Assembly: GCA_007136565.1 (NCBI GenBank)
Contig: SLGS01000063.1
Coordinates: 1 to 19,616, forward strand
Direction: 5' to 3'
DNA from: Clostridia bacterium
GTDB lineage: Bacteria; Bacillota; Sulfobacillia; SLMV01
DNA length: 19,616 bases
Shown here: piece by piece, positions 8,813-15,611 of the stretch
Layout: every line of letters starts with the position of its first letter
How positions within the stretch are numbered: position 1 is the stretch's first letter
Made by a program: the position numbers and the translations under genes
The notes under the pieces: generated by a model
The model's database searches: none
Seen by the model: only the letters and a program-made list of their open reading frames with translations
Told to the model about the DNA's origin: nothing

Positions 8813-9555
8813 TGGATGTGCCCCGGATCGACGTCTTGGGATATCCCATGGCCGATCTATCCCTCGCCGCCGCCGCCGAGCATCTCCTATCGACGATTCC
8901 CGCGGTCGAGCCGTACCTCGTTTTTACTCCGAACCCCGAAATGGTGGAAGCCGCCTCCCGCGATCCCCGTCTTCGCGAGGCCCTGTTAGACGCGGATCTA
9001 CTGTTGGCCGATGGAGTGGGTATCGTTTGGGCTTCGGGTATCCTGAATCGCCCGTTGCCGGAGGTGGTGCCCGGCGTTGACTTGTTGGAAAGACTTCTCG
9101 GTGCTGAGGTCGGAACGCGAATCTTCCTGCTCGGGACCACCGAGGAGAACGTCGCCGCGGCAGCGCGCAATATGGCCCAAAGATATCCCGGTATCGAGGT
9201 GGTCGGTCGTCACCACGGATACTTCCCGGACCGGGAGGCCCATCGCATCCTGGATCTAGTTGGGGCTGCCGATCCGGATCTGGTGGTTCTCGGGATGGGC
9301 GTCCCCAGGGACCAACTCTTCCTCGCCGGATATAGGGAGCATCTACCCGCCGCTTTGTACCTAGGGGTGGGTGGAGGGCTCGATGTTTTGTCGGGTTCGA
9401 TTCGTCGCGCACCGGTGCTACTGAGAAAGCTGCACCTGGAGTGGTTGTATCGACTGATTGCCTCTCCGGCGAGGTGGCGGAGGCAGCTGGCCCTACCCAG
9501 GTTCGTCTGGCGCGTTCTGAGGGCTCGGCTGGCGGCGGGTTCGAGTTTGCGCTAA
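8812..9555 (+). CDS. tagA: WecG/TagA/CpsF-family glycosyltransferase (probable ManNAc transferase)
   Basis: A 247-residue GT26 enzyme. In Gram-positives TagA adds N-acetylmannosamine to undecaprenyl-diphospho-GlcNAc at the cytoplasmic membrane face, building the linkage unit of wall teichoic acid or secondary cell wall polymer. Family features: FTPNPEMVEAA (Thr39, the equivalent of TagA Thr37), LLADGVGIVWA (Asp67, the equivalent of the proposed catalytic Asp65), GTRIFLLG, and the end block LHLEWLYRLIASPARWRR for membrane or donor contact. The block normally written PxQExW reads PRDQLF here, so the conserved Gln-Glu pair is replaced. The ATG at 8812 shares one base with the prfB stop; a TTG at 8809 is possible. 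The exact sugar is inferred from the family, and the csaB-type gene nearby supports a cell wall polymer role. Confidence 0.85.
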   Translation: MDVPRIDVLGYPMADLSLAAAAEHLLSTIPAVEPYLVFTPNPEMVEAASRDPRLREALLDADLLLADGVGIVWASGILNRPLPEVVPGVDLLERLLGAEVGTRIFLLGTTEENVAAAARNMAQRYPGIEVVGRHHGYFPDREAHRILDLVGAADPDLVVLGMGVPRDQLFLAGYREHLPAALYLGVGGGLDVLSGSIRRAPVLLRKLHLEWLYRLIASPARWRRQLALPRFVWRVLRARLAAGSSLR

Positions 9556-9612
9556 AGTAGTTTACGGACCCGCTTCCTTATTGGGCGGGATTACGAAGAG
9601 TTCCGGGAGGTG

Positions 9613-10500
9613 ATGAGCTCGGCCGGATCGCGACCGCCGGGCTTTCGCATGCGTATTTCCCCATCGTTAACACCTGACCGCCTACTAGAACTAAAGGAAA
9701 GAGCCCTCGAACTTCGGTGCGATGTCATCGAATCTCTGACTCTCGCAGGTTCCGGACATCCCGGGGGCAGCCTCTCCTCGGCGGATATCGTGTCCACCCT
9801 TTTCTTCGACGTACTAAAATTGGACCCGGAGGATCCCCGAATGGGTGACAGGGATCGTTTCATCCTGGCCAAGGGGCACGCGGCACCGATACTCTACGCT
9901 GCCCTTGCCGGAAGAGGTTTCTTCCCCCGGGAGGAACTCGCAAGCCTCAGGAAGCTGGGCAGCCGGCTCCAGGGGCATCCGGATATGTTGAAGACACCCG
10001 GGGTCGAAGCCAGCACCGGCTCCCTGGGCCAGGGGCTTTCCATCGCCGTCGGAATGGCTCTGGCCGGGAAGATGGATGGTGCCGAATGGGGAGTTTACGC
10101 CCTCCTCGGTGATGGAGAACTTCAAGAGGGGCAGGTTTGGGAGGCGGCGATGGCCGCGTCCCACTACGGCCTCGATAACCTGGTAGCCTTCGTCGACAAC
10201 AACGGGCTGCAAATAGATGGCAGGATAGTGGATGTTATGTCCCCCGAACCCCTCGCGGACAAGTGGAGGGCTTTCGGGTGGAAGGTTTTCGAAGTGGATG
10301 GGCACGATATCGCGGAGATTCATTCGACCCTTATCGAGGCCCAGGAATCCCCTTCGCCGGCGGTCATCATAGCCCGCACGATAAAGGGGAAGGGTGTATG
10401 TTTCATGGAAGGCGAGGCGTCCTGGCACGGGAATGCCCCTTCTGAGGATCAATGTCGGCTAGCCCTCGAGGAATTGAGAGGGGGAGGCAACCGTGACTGA
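9613..10500 (+). CDS. Transketolase, N-terminal (TPP-binding) subunit
   Basis: The first half of a split transketolase (295 residues). With the next gene it would move two-carbon ketol units between sugar phosphates in the non-oxidative pentose phosphate pathway. It shows SGHPGGSLSSADI (the phosphate and TPP site), RFILAKGHAAPILYAAL, LGSRLQGHPD, STGSLGQGLSIAVGMAL and the TPP/Mg motif GDGELQEGQVWEAAM...NNGLQIDG. The start is unclear. ATG 9613 has GGGAGG only 2 bases upstream, GTG 9610 overlaps it, and ATG 9649 has no ribosome site; no ATG, GTG or TTG lies further upstream before the in-frame stop at 9553. The 57-base gap to tagA holds a small CCCGC/GCGGG hairpin. Split enzymes of this kind are common in archaea and many anaerobic bacteria. 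Confidence 0.93.
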   Translation: MSSAGSRPPGFRMRISPSLTPDRLLELKERALELRCDVIESLTLAGSGHPGGSLSSADIVSTLFFDVLKLDPEDPRMGDRDRFILAKGHAAPILYAALAGRGFFPREELASLRKLGSRLQGHPDMLKTPGVEASTGSLGQGLSIAVGMALAGKMDGAEWGVYALLGDGELQEGQVWEAAMAASHYGLDNLVAFVDNNGLQIDGRIVDVMSPEPLADKWRAFGWKVFEVDGHDIAEIHSTLIEAQESPSPAVIIARTIKGKGVCFMEGEASWHGNAPSEDQCRLALEELRGGGNRD

Positions 10501-11434
10501 TGTAGTAGTCGAGGCCACCCGGGATGCCTACGGACGAGCCCTAGTAGATCTCGGTTCGAGGATGCCGGAAATAGTGGTGTTGGATGCGGATCTATCCGGA
10601 TCCACCCGAACGCAGAAATTCGCCGAGCTATATCCCGAACGGTTTTTCAACGCCGGGATAGCCGAGCAGAACCTCATGAACATGGCGGCGGGCCTGGCCC
10701 TGGCCGGTAAGGTACCCTTCGCCAGCACCTTCGCGGTTTTCGCCACCGGAAGGGCCTGGGAGCAGATAAGAAATACCATTGCCTACCCAAATCTTCCGGT
10801 GAGGATAGTCGCGACGCACGCGGGGTTGACCGTGGGAGAGGATGGCGCTTCGCACCAGGCCCTAGAAGACATAGCCCTCATGCGTGTGGTTCCCAACATG
10901 ACCGTCCTGGTACCCGCCGATGGCGTGGAGGCCGAGGCCGCGATCGGGCTGGCGGCAAAAGCCGATGGGCCGGTGTACGTTCGCCTGGGTCGATCCAAGG
11001 TTCCGACCATAACCGACGGCAACCTGGAGATCGGACGTGGCTCTACCTTGGCCAATGGAGATGACGTCGCCATCATCGCCTGCGGCATAATGGTATCGGC
11101 GGCGCTGGAGGCGTCCGAACGGTTGCGGGAACGCGGCGTTTCCTGCCGAGTGATAAATATGCCGAGCATCAAGCCCTTGGACGAAGACCTGGTAATTCGA
11201 GCGGCCGAAGAGTGCGGTGCAGTGGTGACGGCGGAAGAACACAGCGTCATAGGCGGATTGGGTGGAGCCGTCGCCGAAACCCTGTCCTCATCTCGTCCGG
11301 TCCCCGTCGTAAGGATTGGTGTGGACGATACCTTCGGACAGTCCGGGGACCCCCAGGGGTTATTGGAGTACTACGGTCTCATGCCCTCCGACCTCGAGTC
11401 CGCCTGTGACAGGGCCATGGGGATGAAGGGCTGA
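10493..11434 (+). CDS. Transketolase, C-terminal subunit
   Basis: The second half of the split transketolase (313 residues), carrying the pyrimidine-binding and C-terminal domains. Family blocks: DADLSGSTRTQKFAELYPER, FFNAGIAEQNLMNMAAGLAL with the Glu that activates TPP, FASTFAVFATGRAWEQIRN, THAGLTVGEDGASHQALEDI, GPVYVRLGRSKVP and VTAEEHSVIGGLGGAVAE. The GTG start lies inside the end of the N-subunit gene (8-base overlap) with AGGGGGAGG 5 bases upstream, so the two halves are made together in similar amounts. It is the last gene of the GerMN-secA operon and is followed by a strong terminator. A DXS-like or pyruvate dehydrogenase-like role is less likely given the paired layout and lengths. 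Confidence 0.94.
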   Translation: MTDVVVEATRDAYGRALVDLGSRMPEIVVLDADLSGSTRTQKFAELYPERFFNAGIAEQNLMNMAAGLALAGKVPFASTFAVFATGRAWEQIRNTIAYPNLPVRIVATHAGLTVGEDGASHQALEDIALMRVVPNMTVLVPADGVEAEAAIGLAAKADGPVYVRLGRSKVPTITDGNLEIGRGSTLANGDDVAIIACGIMVSAALEASERLRERGVSCRVINMPSIKPLDEDLVIRAAEECGAVVTAEEHSVIGGLGGAVAETLSSSRPVPVVRIGVDDTFGQSGDPQGLLEYYGLMPSDLESACDRAMGMKG

Positions 11435-11467
11435 GCGATTCGCACGATGCTTTCGGTTTGACCAGCA

Positions 11468-13696
11468 TCATTCGAGGAGGGAAATCGCCCTTTGGGCGTT
11501 TCCCTCCTCCTTCTTTTTCATAATCTTCGCCCCGTCATCGACCACGGACGCGAGCTCGTCGAGACGGGGTATGATCGATTCTATCAGTATTTCCTCGAGG
11601 CGATCCGGCGTCAGGTTCTCCATCCTACCGAGACAGGGCGCTCCTAGGTCCGATAGGAATCCGTCGATCTTTGGGTCGTAGCTCACTCCGACGGGGATGG
11701 AACCGGCCGCCGCGGCCATTATAAGTGCGTGCAACCGCATACCGAGGACCATTTTCGCCCTGCCCATCATGCCCATCACCAACTCGGGTTCGACCGTCGA
11801 AGTTCCAATGACCGGTGGCTTACTTCGACTCATCTCCGAAGCCAGCCTGGCGAGGGGAAGGTCGCGGGATTCCTGCATGGCCAAAAGGAGAGGGGAGAAT
11901 CCCTCGTCGCTCAGGATGTCCGCCGCCCTGGCAGCCAGGTTGGCCGGCAACTGCATGTCACCGCCCCACGGGCGCATAGAGATGATGGCTAGCGGGTTGG
12001 AATCCGAGTAGAGTACGCCGCTTTCCGCCAGGATCTCGTCGACCCTATCGCTTTCTGGGTCTTCGAGGGCAAAGGCCGGATCCGCGGTGACTTCCCATTG
12101 CACGGTGCCCTCGCGGGTGATCGCGCGCACGGTTCCGGCGGAGGCTCTATCGCGGAGGGTTACGCCCGACGCCGAGGAGAGAGCTCCTCGAGCGAGGCAA
12201 CGACCAATACCGGTGTGAAGGGGTCCGATGCCATTGGCGTAAAGCATCACCGGGGTTCTGAGTACGCGGGCCGCGTAGATGAGGGAGGTGTAATAGAAGA
12301 GGGATCTCAGGCTGGTCTCATCCTGGAGCAAGGTCCCACCGCCGCTGATGAAGAGCCCACAGCGCTTCAAGCAGGAGATCACGCTAATCGGGGAAAACCT
12401 GGGTGCCGAGGATACGCGATGTGTCTTCGCCGTGGCGCGGTGGTTGCCCGACAATACCCAGATATCCACTCCCGGTCGCTCGCGGCGAAGGCCGCCGATC
12501 AGGCCCCGCAGCAGTGCTTCGTCGCCGGTATTTCCGAATCCGAAATACCCGGATACGGTGACCCGGGGCGGCATGCGGCCGGCGGCGATTACGCTCCGAT
12601 ATATCCGGAGGTGATCATCGCGCATGGAGTCCTCGGAGAAGTTCTTGGCCGCGTGCCGTCGAAGGGATTCACCGAGCCTTGCCCGCATCGGGGGATCCGC
12701 GACGAGTTGTTCGATCTTTTTGGACAGGTCCAGGTGGTCTCCGACCCTGGCGGTTAATCCGGTCCTTTCGTGTCGGACCAACTCGGGTATGCCGCCGACG
12801 GGGGTTGCAACGGTCGCCAACCCGTGAAGGGCACCCTCCAATAGGGCGTAGGGAAAGCTTTCGCTCTCGGAGGGAAGTACGTTTATGTCCATGGCGGCGA
12901 AGGCCGATTCGGGTGAGGCGAGGTGCCCCGTGAAGTGAACCCGCTCTGTGATACCCCGGGCATCGGCCTGGCGCCTGAGATTTTGGTTTTCCTCCCCGTC
13001 TCCCACCAGGAGAATATGTACGGGTGCTCCATCGCCGATCAACTTCGCACCGGCTTCTAACAGGACATCGTGTCGTTTGATCCTCGCCATGCGGCCCACC
13101 ATCCCCACCACGATGGCGTCCCCGGGTATTCCGAGTTCCTCCCGCAGGGATGGTTCCTTCGAGTCACCGGTGTCGGGGAGGACGGAAAAATCCAGCCCGT
13201 TGTAGACGGTGTGAACCCGCCCCCCGGGGAACCCCCGATCGATCAGCATTGACCGGAAGTCCTCGGTGACCGCCAGGTAATGGTCGAAGGATCGAAGGCT
13301 CAGTGAGTTCAGCGTGGAGTACACGAGGTGTTTGTAAAGGTTGGCCTCGAAATCCCGACGGTAGTCGCTGTGTATGGTGGTGACGAGGGGTACGGTGGTC
13401 CTTCGCCGCAGCAGGGCTCCCAGGAAGTTGGCCCGGGCTCCGTGGCAGTGAACCAGGTTTGGATCCAATTCCGATACCAGGTCTCGCAGTCTTCTGAGGG
13501 CGGATAGATCCGTCCGGGATCTTTGCTCGGATAGGGTGACCGGCAGGCCCATCTCCAGGGCTTCTCGATAGAAAGGCCCATCCGTCAGGCAGACCAGGTG
13601 GACGTCTATCGCCGAAGAAAGCGTGCGGATCAGCGTGAGGACGTGGGTTTTCGCCCCTCCGGTGTCTCCACCACTTATCAGGTGCATCACTTTCAT
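11468..13696 (-). CDS. csaB: Fusion of a GT4 glycosyltransferase and a CsaB-type polysaccharide pyruvyl transferase
   Basis: A 742-residue two-enzyme protein. Residues 1-372 are a GT-B fold glycosyltransferase of family 4: MKVMHLISGGDTGGAKTHV at the start, VGMVGRMARIKRHDVLLEA (197-215), and the donor-site pair Glu279/Glu287 in SESESFPYALLEGAL followed by TPVGGIPELV. Residues about 378-742 are CsaB: SGYFGFGNTGDEALLRGL (382-399), FISGGGTLLQDETS (449-462), NGIGPLH, ISMRPWGGD and MVLGMRLHALIMAA (649-662). CsaB transfers pyruvate from phosphoenolpyruvate to a ManNAc residue of secondary cell wall polymer, making the ketal that SLH domains bind. The start at ATG 13696 has GAGGAGG 8 bases upstream. 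It is convergent with the tkt operon. The last 16 codons carry that operon's terminator, giving a lysine-rich tail (MKKKEEGN). No signal peptide; cytoplasmic. The sugar added by the GT4 part is unknown. Confidence 0.93.
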   Translation of the reverse strand: MKVMHLISGGDTGGAKTHVLTLIRTLSSAIDVHLVCLTDGPFYREALEMGLPVTLSEQRSRTDLSALRRLRDLVSELDPNLVHCHGARANFLGALLRRRTTVPLVTTIHSDYRRDFEANLYKHLVYSTLNSLSLRSFDHYLAVTEDFRSMLIDRGFPGGRVHTVYNGLDFSVLPDTGDSKEPSLREELGIPGDAIVVGMVGRMARIKRHDVLLEAGAKLIGDGAPVHILLVGDGEENQNLRRQADARGITERVHFTGHLASPESAFAAMDINVLPSESESFPYALLEGALHGLATVATPVGGIPELVRHERTGLTARVGDHLDLSKKIEQLVADPPMRARLGESLRRHAAKNFSEDSMRDDHLRIYRSVIAAGRMPPRVTVSGYFGFGNTGDEALLRGLIGGLRRERPGVDIWVLSGNHRATAKTHRVSSAPRFSPISVISCLKRCGLFISGGGTLLQDETSLRSLFYYTSLIYAARVLRTPVMLYANGIGPLHTGIGRCLARGALSSASGVTLRDRASAGTVRAITREGTVQWEVTADPAFALEDPESDRVDEILAESGVLYSDSNPLAIISMRPWGGDMQLPANLAARAADILSDEGFSPLLLAMQESRDLPLARLASEMSRSKPPVIGTSTVEPELVMGMMGRAKMVLGMRLHALIMAAAAGSIPVGVSYDPKIDGFLSDLGAPCLGRMENLTPDRLEEILIESIIPRLDELASVVDDGAKIMKKKEEGNAQRAISLLE
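11474..11519 (+). terminator. Intrinsic terminator of the secA-tkt operon, inside the csaB 3' end
   Basis: GAGGAGGGAAA (11474-11484) pairs with TTTCCCTCCTC (11499-11509), and CGCCC pairs with GGGCG around a TTT loop with one bulged T. The T tract CTTCTTTTTC follows on the plus strand only. It therefore ends the rightward transketolase transcript, although on the other strand it is codons of the csaB-type gene. Confidence 0.9.
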
Positions 13697-13734
13697 CCGG
13701 GCATCCTCCTCATGATTTCGGGGCACTCACGGCC

Positions 13735-13740
13735 ATTATA
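13735..13740 (-). promoter_or_regulatory. Possible -10 box of csaB
   Basis: On the minus strand this reads TATAAT, 38 bases before the csaB start. No matching -35 box is seen 16-18 bases upstream, so the call is weak. Confidence 0.35.
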
Positions 13741-13865
13741 TACTTCCGCGGAACATCCCGCGCCCCGCGTCGCAAGATCCGGGAAATCGCCGAATTCCGA
13801 CCCAAAATGCCCTCCAGATTAACACTTACGTTACGGGGACAAGGATATTCACCGTCGGAGTCGAA

Positions 13866-13946
13866 TAGTCGATCAGGCAGGCGCTCCCGAGTCCCACACG
13901 ATACGGTCGGGAGGGGCCTCCTGCCGGTGCCGATCTCTATCGACTA
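13866..13946. repeat. Nested inverted repeat upstream of ftsE
   Basis: Three arms pair in register: TAGTCGAT (13866-13873) with ATCGACTA (13939-13946), GGCAGG (13876-13881) with CCTGCC (13920-13925), and CTCCCGA (13884-13890) with TCGGGAG (13907-13913). The loop is 16 bases and the spacers between arms are unequal. It overlaps the expected -35 region of the ftsE promoter. There is no T tract after it on the plus strand. Confidence 0.7.
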
Positions 13947-13947
13947 G

Positions 13948-13956
13948 TGTTATACT
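13948..13956 (+). promoter_or_regulatory. Extended -10 promoter of the ftsE operon
   Basis: TGTTATACT is an extended -10 (TGn plus TATACT at 13951-13956). The -35 position (13928-13933, TGCCGA) is poor, so the promoter would rely on the extended element or an activator. The predicted start is near 13963, leaving a leader of about 76 bases. Confidence 0.55.
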
Positions 13957-14038
13957 CGAGGGACCCGGCGGCAAGACTCGAGATCCGATCGATTTCGAGC
14001 GGATTGTGGAGTTGCCTACTGGATGGAGGATGGCACCA

Positions 14039-14746
14039 TTGATTGTCCTCAGTCACGTTAGCAAGAGTTACGGTGACATCTGCGCTTTGGACGATGTGAC
14101 CGTGAGCGTCTCCAAGGGAGAATTTGTCTTCCTGGTCGGCCCCAGTGGCGCCGGGAAGTCTACCATGCTTCAACTCCTATATCGCGAGGAAGTCCCCACC
14201 GAGGGGAGCGTAGTCGTCGATAACCTCAACGTAACGCGTATGTCTCGGCGACACGTTCCCATGCTTCGGAGGAAAGTGGGAGTCGTGTTCCAGGATTTCA
14301 AACTGCTCGACTCCAAGACCGTTTACGAGAATGTTGCCTTCGTGTTGCAGGTTACCGGCGCACCGGCGCCTTTCATAAAGAGAAGGGTACCCCAGGTACT
14401 CAACCTGGTCGGGTTGAGCGACAAGGAGAAGTCATATCCGGAGCAACTTTCCGGCGGCGAGCAGCAGCGCGTTTCGATGGCTCGGGCCATTGCCAATTCC
14501 CCGAGGATCATCCTCGCCGATGAACCGACGGGCAATCTCGACCGGGATTCATCGTGGAAGATCATGCGCCTCCTCGCCGAGTTCAATAGGCGAGGTGCCA
14601 CGGTCCTGGTGGCCACCCACGATTGGCCGATCGTCGATGCGATGCAAAAGCGCGTCGTCGAAATCGAACAGGGCAAGATAGTGCGCGACGATGCTCAAGG
14701 GGGATATAGCGGAAGTGTTTCGTCTGATCGGGCGATCGGTCGCTGA
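14039..14746 (+). CDS. ftsE: Cell division ATP-binding protein FtsE
   Basis: The cytoplasmic ATPase of the FtsEX complex, which uses ATP to switch on peptidoglycan hydrolases outside the cell during division or elongation. The 235-residue protein shows Walker A GPSGAGKS, the Q-loop VFQDFKLL (a hallmark of FtsE), the signature LSGGEQQR, Walker B IILADEPTGNLD and the H-loop ATHD. The frame opens at 14006, but TTG 14039 fits best: GGAGG ends 9 bases upstream and the protein begins MIVLSHVSKSYG, the usual FtsE N-terminus. ATG 14030 directly touches the ribosome site and is less likely. The 3' end overlaps ftsX. All ATPase motifs are intact. Confidence 0.96.
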   Translation: MIVLSHVSKSYGDICALDDVTVSVSKGEFVFLVGPSGAGKSTMLQLLYREEVPTEGSVVVDNLNVTRMSRRHVPMLRRKVGVVFQDFKLLDSKTVYENVAFVLQVTGAPAPFIKRRVPQVLNLVGLSDKEKSYPEQLSGGEQQRVSMARAIANSPRIILADEPTGNLDRDSSWKIMRLLAEFNRRGATVLVATHDWPIVDAMQKRVVEIEQGKIVRDDAQGGYSGSVSSDRAIGR

Positions 14747-15599
14747 GGGACTAAAGAGTATATGGGCCCATGGCCTCATGAGCTTGGCTTCGGTAGGGAC
14801 CGTTACTGTGTCCCTTTTGGTGTTGGCCGTATTCTTGCTGGTTGCGGCCAATCTTTCTTACGTGGCCGATGTGCTGGAGAGCCAGGTCGAAATCGTAGCG
14901 TATTGCAATCCGGAGTTTGACAGGCAGTGGGAAGGTGAACTGCTGGACAAGGTCGAATCTATCCCCGGGGTAGGCGAGGTCCTCTTCGTGAGCCGGGAGG
15001 ACGCCCTGGATCGTCTCAGGGAGCAATTCGGGAGCCAGGCGGACCTGTTGAGCGCGGTGGAAGAGGATAATCCACTGAGGGATTCGATAGAGATCACGGT
15101 AACCGATCCCGATCGGATCGAAGAGGTCGCCGCCGGCGTATCGGAGATCGAGAGTATCCAGGATGTCGCATACCCGCGGGAAGTCGTTCAGCGGCTGTAC
15201 TCGGTTACCGAAGCATTGCGTGCCGCCGGTGTGGCCCTGGTGTTCCTCCTCGCGGCCGCGACGTTCCTGTTGATTAGCAACACCATTAGGTTAACGATTT
15301 ACGCGAGAAGAGACGAAATAGAGATCATGCGATTGGTGGGGGCGTCCGCGGCATTCATATGGGGACCGCTCGTGGTGGAAGGGTTATTCCTGGGGTTGAT
15401 CGGTGCCGGATTGGCCGGGGCGGTCGTGTCCTGGGGATATGCGGATCTGATAAACTCTCTGCAGTTGTCACTTCCGTTCTTACCCCTGCTGGATACGGAG
15501 CCGCTCATGGGCAATCTCATCCAGTTACTGGGCATTATCGGGGCATTCTTGGGATTATTGAGTAGTTGGTTTTCGGCGCAACGTTACGTCAGGATCTAG
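14715..15599 (+). CDS. ftsX: Cell division membrane protein FtsX
   Basis: The membrane half of FtsEX (294 residues from this start). A first helix (VTVSLLVLAVFLLVAANL) is followed by an outside domain of about 115 residues that would bind the hydrolase partner (EIVAYCNPEFDRQWEGELL onward). Three more helices follow (GVALVFLLAAATFLLISNTI, GLFLGLIGAGLAGAVVSWGY, LIQLLGIIGAFLGLLSSWF). The cytoplasmic RDEIEIMRLVGASAAFI motif between helices 2 and 3 is diagnostic. The GTG 14715 start has AAGGGGGA about 10 bases upstream and gives the B. subtilis-like beginning MFRLIGRSVAEGLKSIW. An ATG at 14691 in frame would add eight residues but has no clear ribosome site. It overlaps ftsE by 32 bases, so translation is coupled. 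Confidence 0.94.
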   Translation: MFRLIGRSVAEGLKSIWAHGLMSLASVGTVTVSLLVLAVFLLVAANLSYVADVLESQVEIVAYCNPEFDRQWEGELLDKVESIPGVGEVLFVSREDALDRLREQFGSQADLLSAVEEDNPLRDSIEITVTDPDRIEEVAAGVSEIESIQDVAYPREVVQRLYSVTEALRAAGVALVFLLAAATFLLISNTIRLTIYARRDEIEIMRLVGASAAFIWGPLVVEGLFLGLIGAGLAGAVVSWGYADLINSLQLSLPFLPLLDTEPLMGNLIQLLGIIGAFLGLLSSWFSAQRYVRI

Positions 15600-15611
15600 G
15601 AGGGGTTTGGT

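Larger units (their letters stand above)
13697..14038. other. Divergent control region between csaB and ftsE
   Basis: A 342-base spacer with no convincing gene. It holds a possible leftward -10 for csaB near 13735-13740, a large nested inverted repeat at 13866-13946, a rightward extended -10 for ftsE at 13948-13956 and two copies of ACTCGAG (13954-13960 and 13976-13982). A leftward 31-codon frame (13805 to 13710, TTG start with GGAGGG 4 bases upstream) ends just before the csaB ribosome site and is not accepted as a gene. Confidence 0.7.

Noticed and set aside
13710..13805. A 31-codon leftward frame (MGRNSAISRILRRGARDVPR onward) just before csaB, with GGAGGG 4 bases from a TTG
   Set aside because: Too short to support on its own, the spacing is tight and the possible csaB -10 box lies inside it. 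It could be a leader peptide, but nothing in the sequence proves it.
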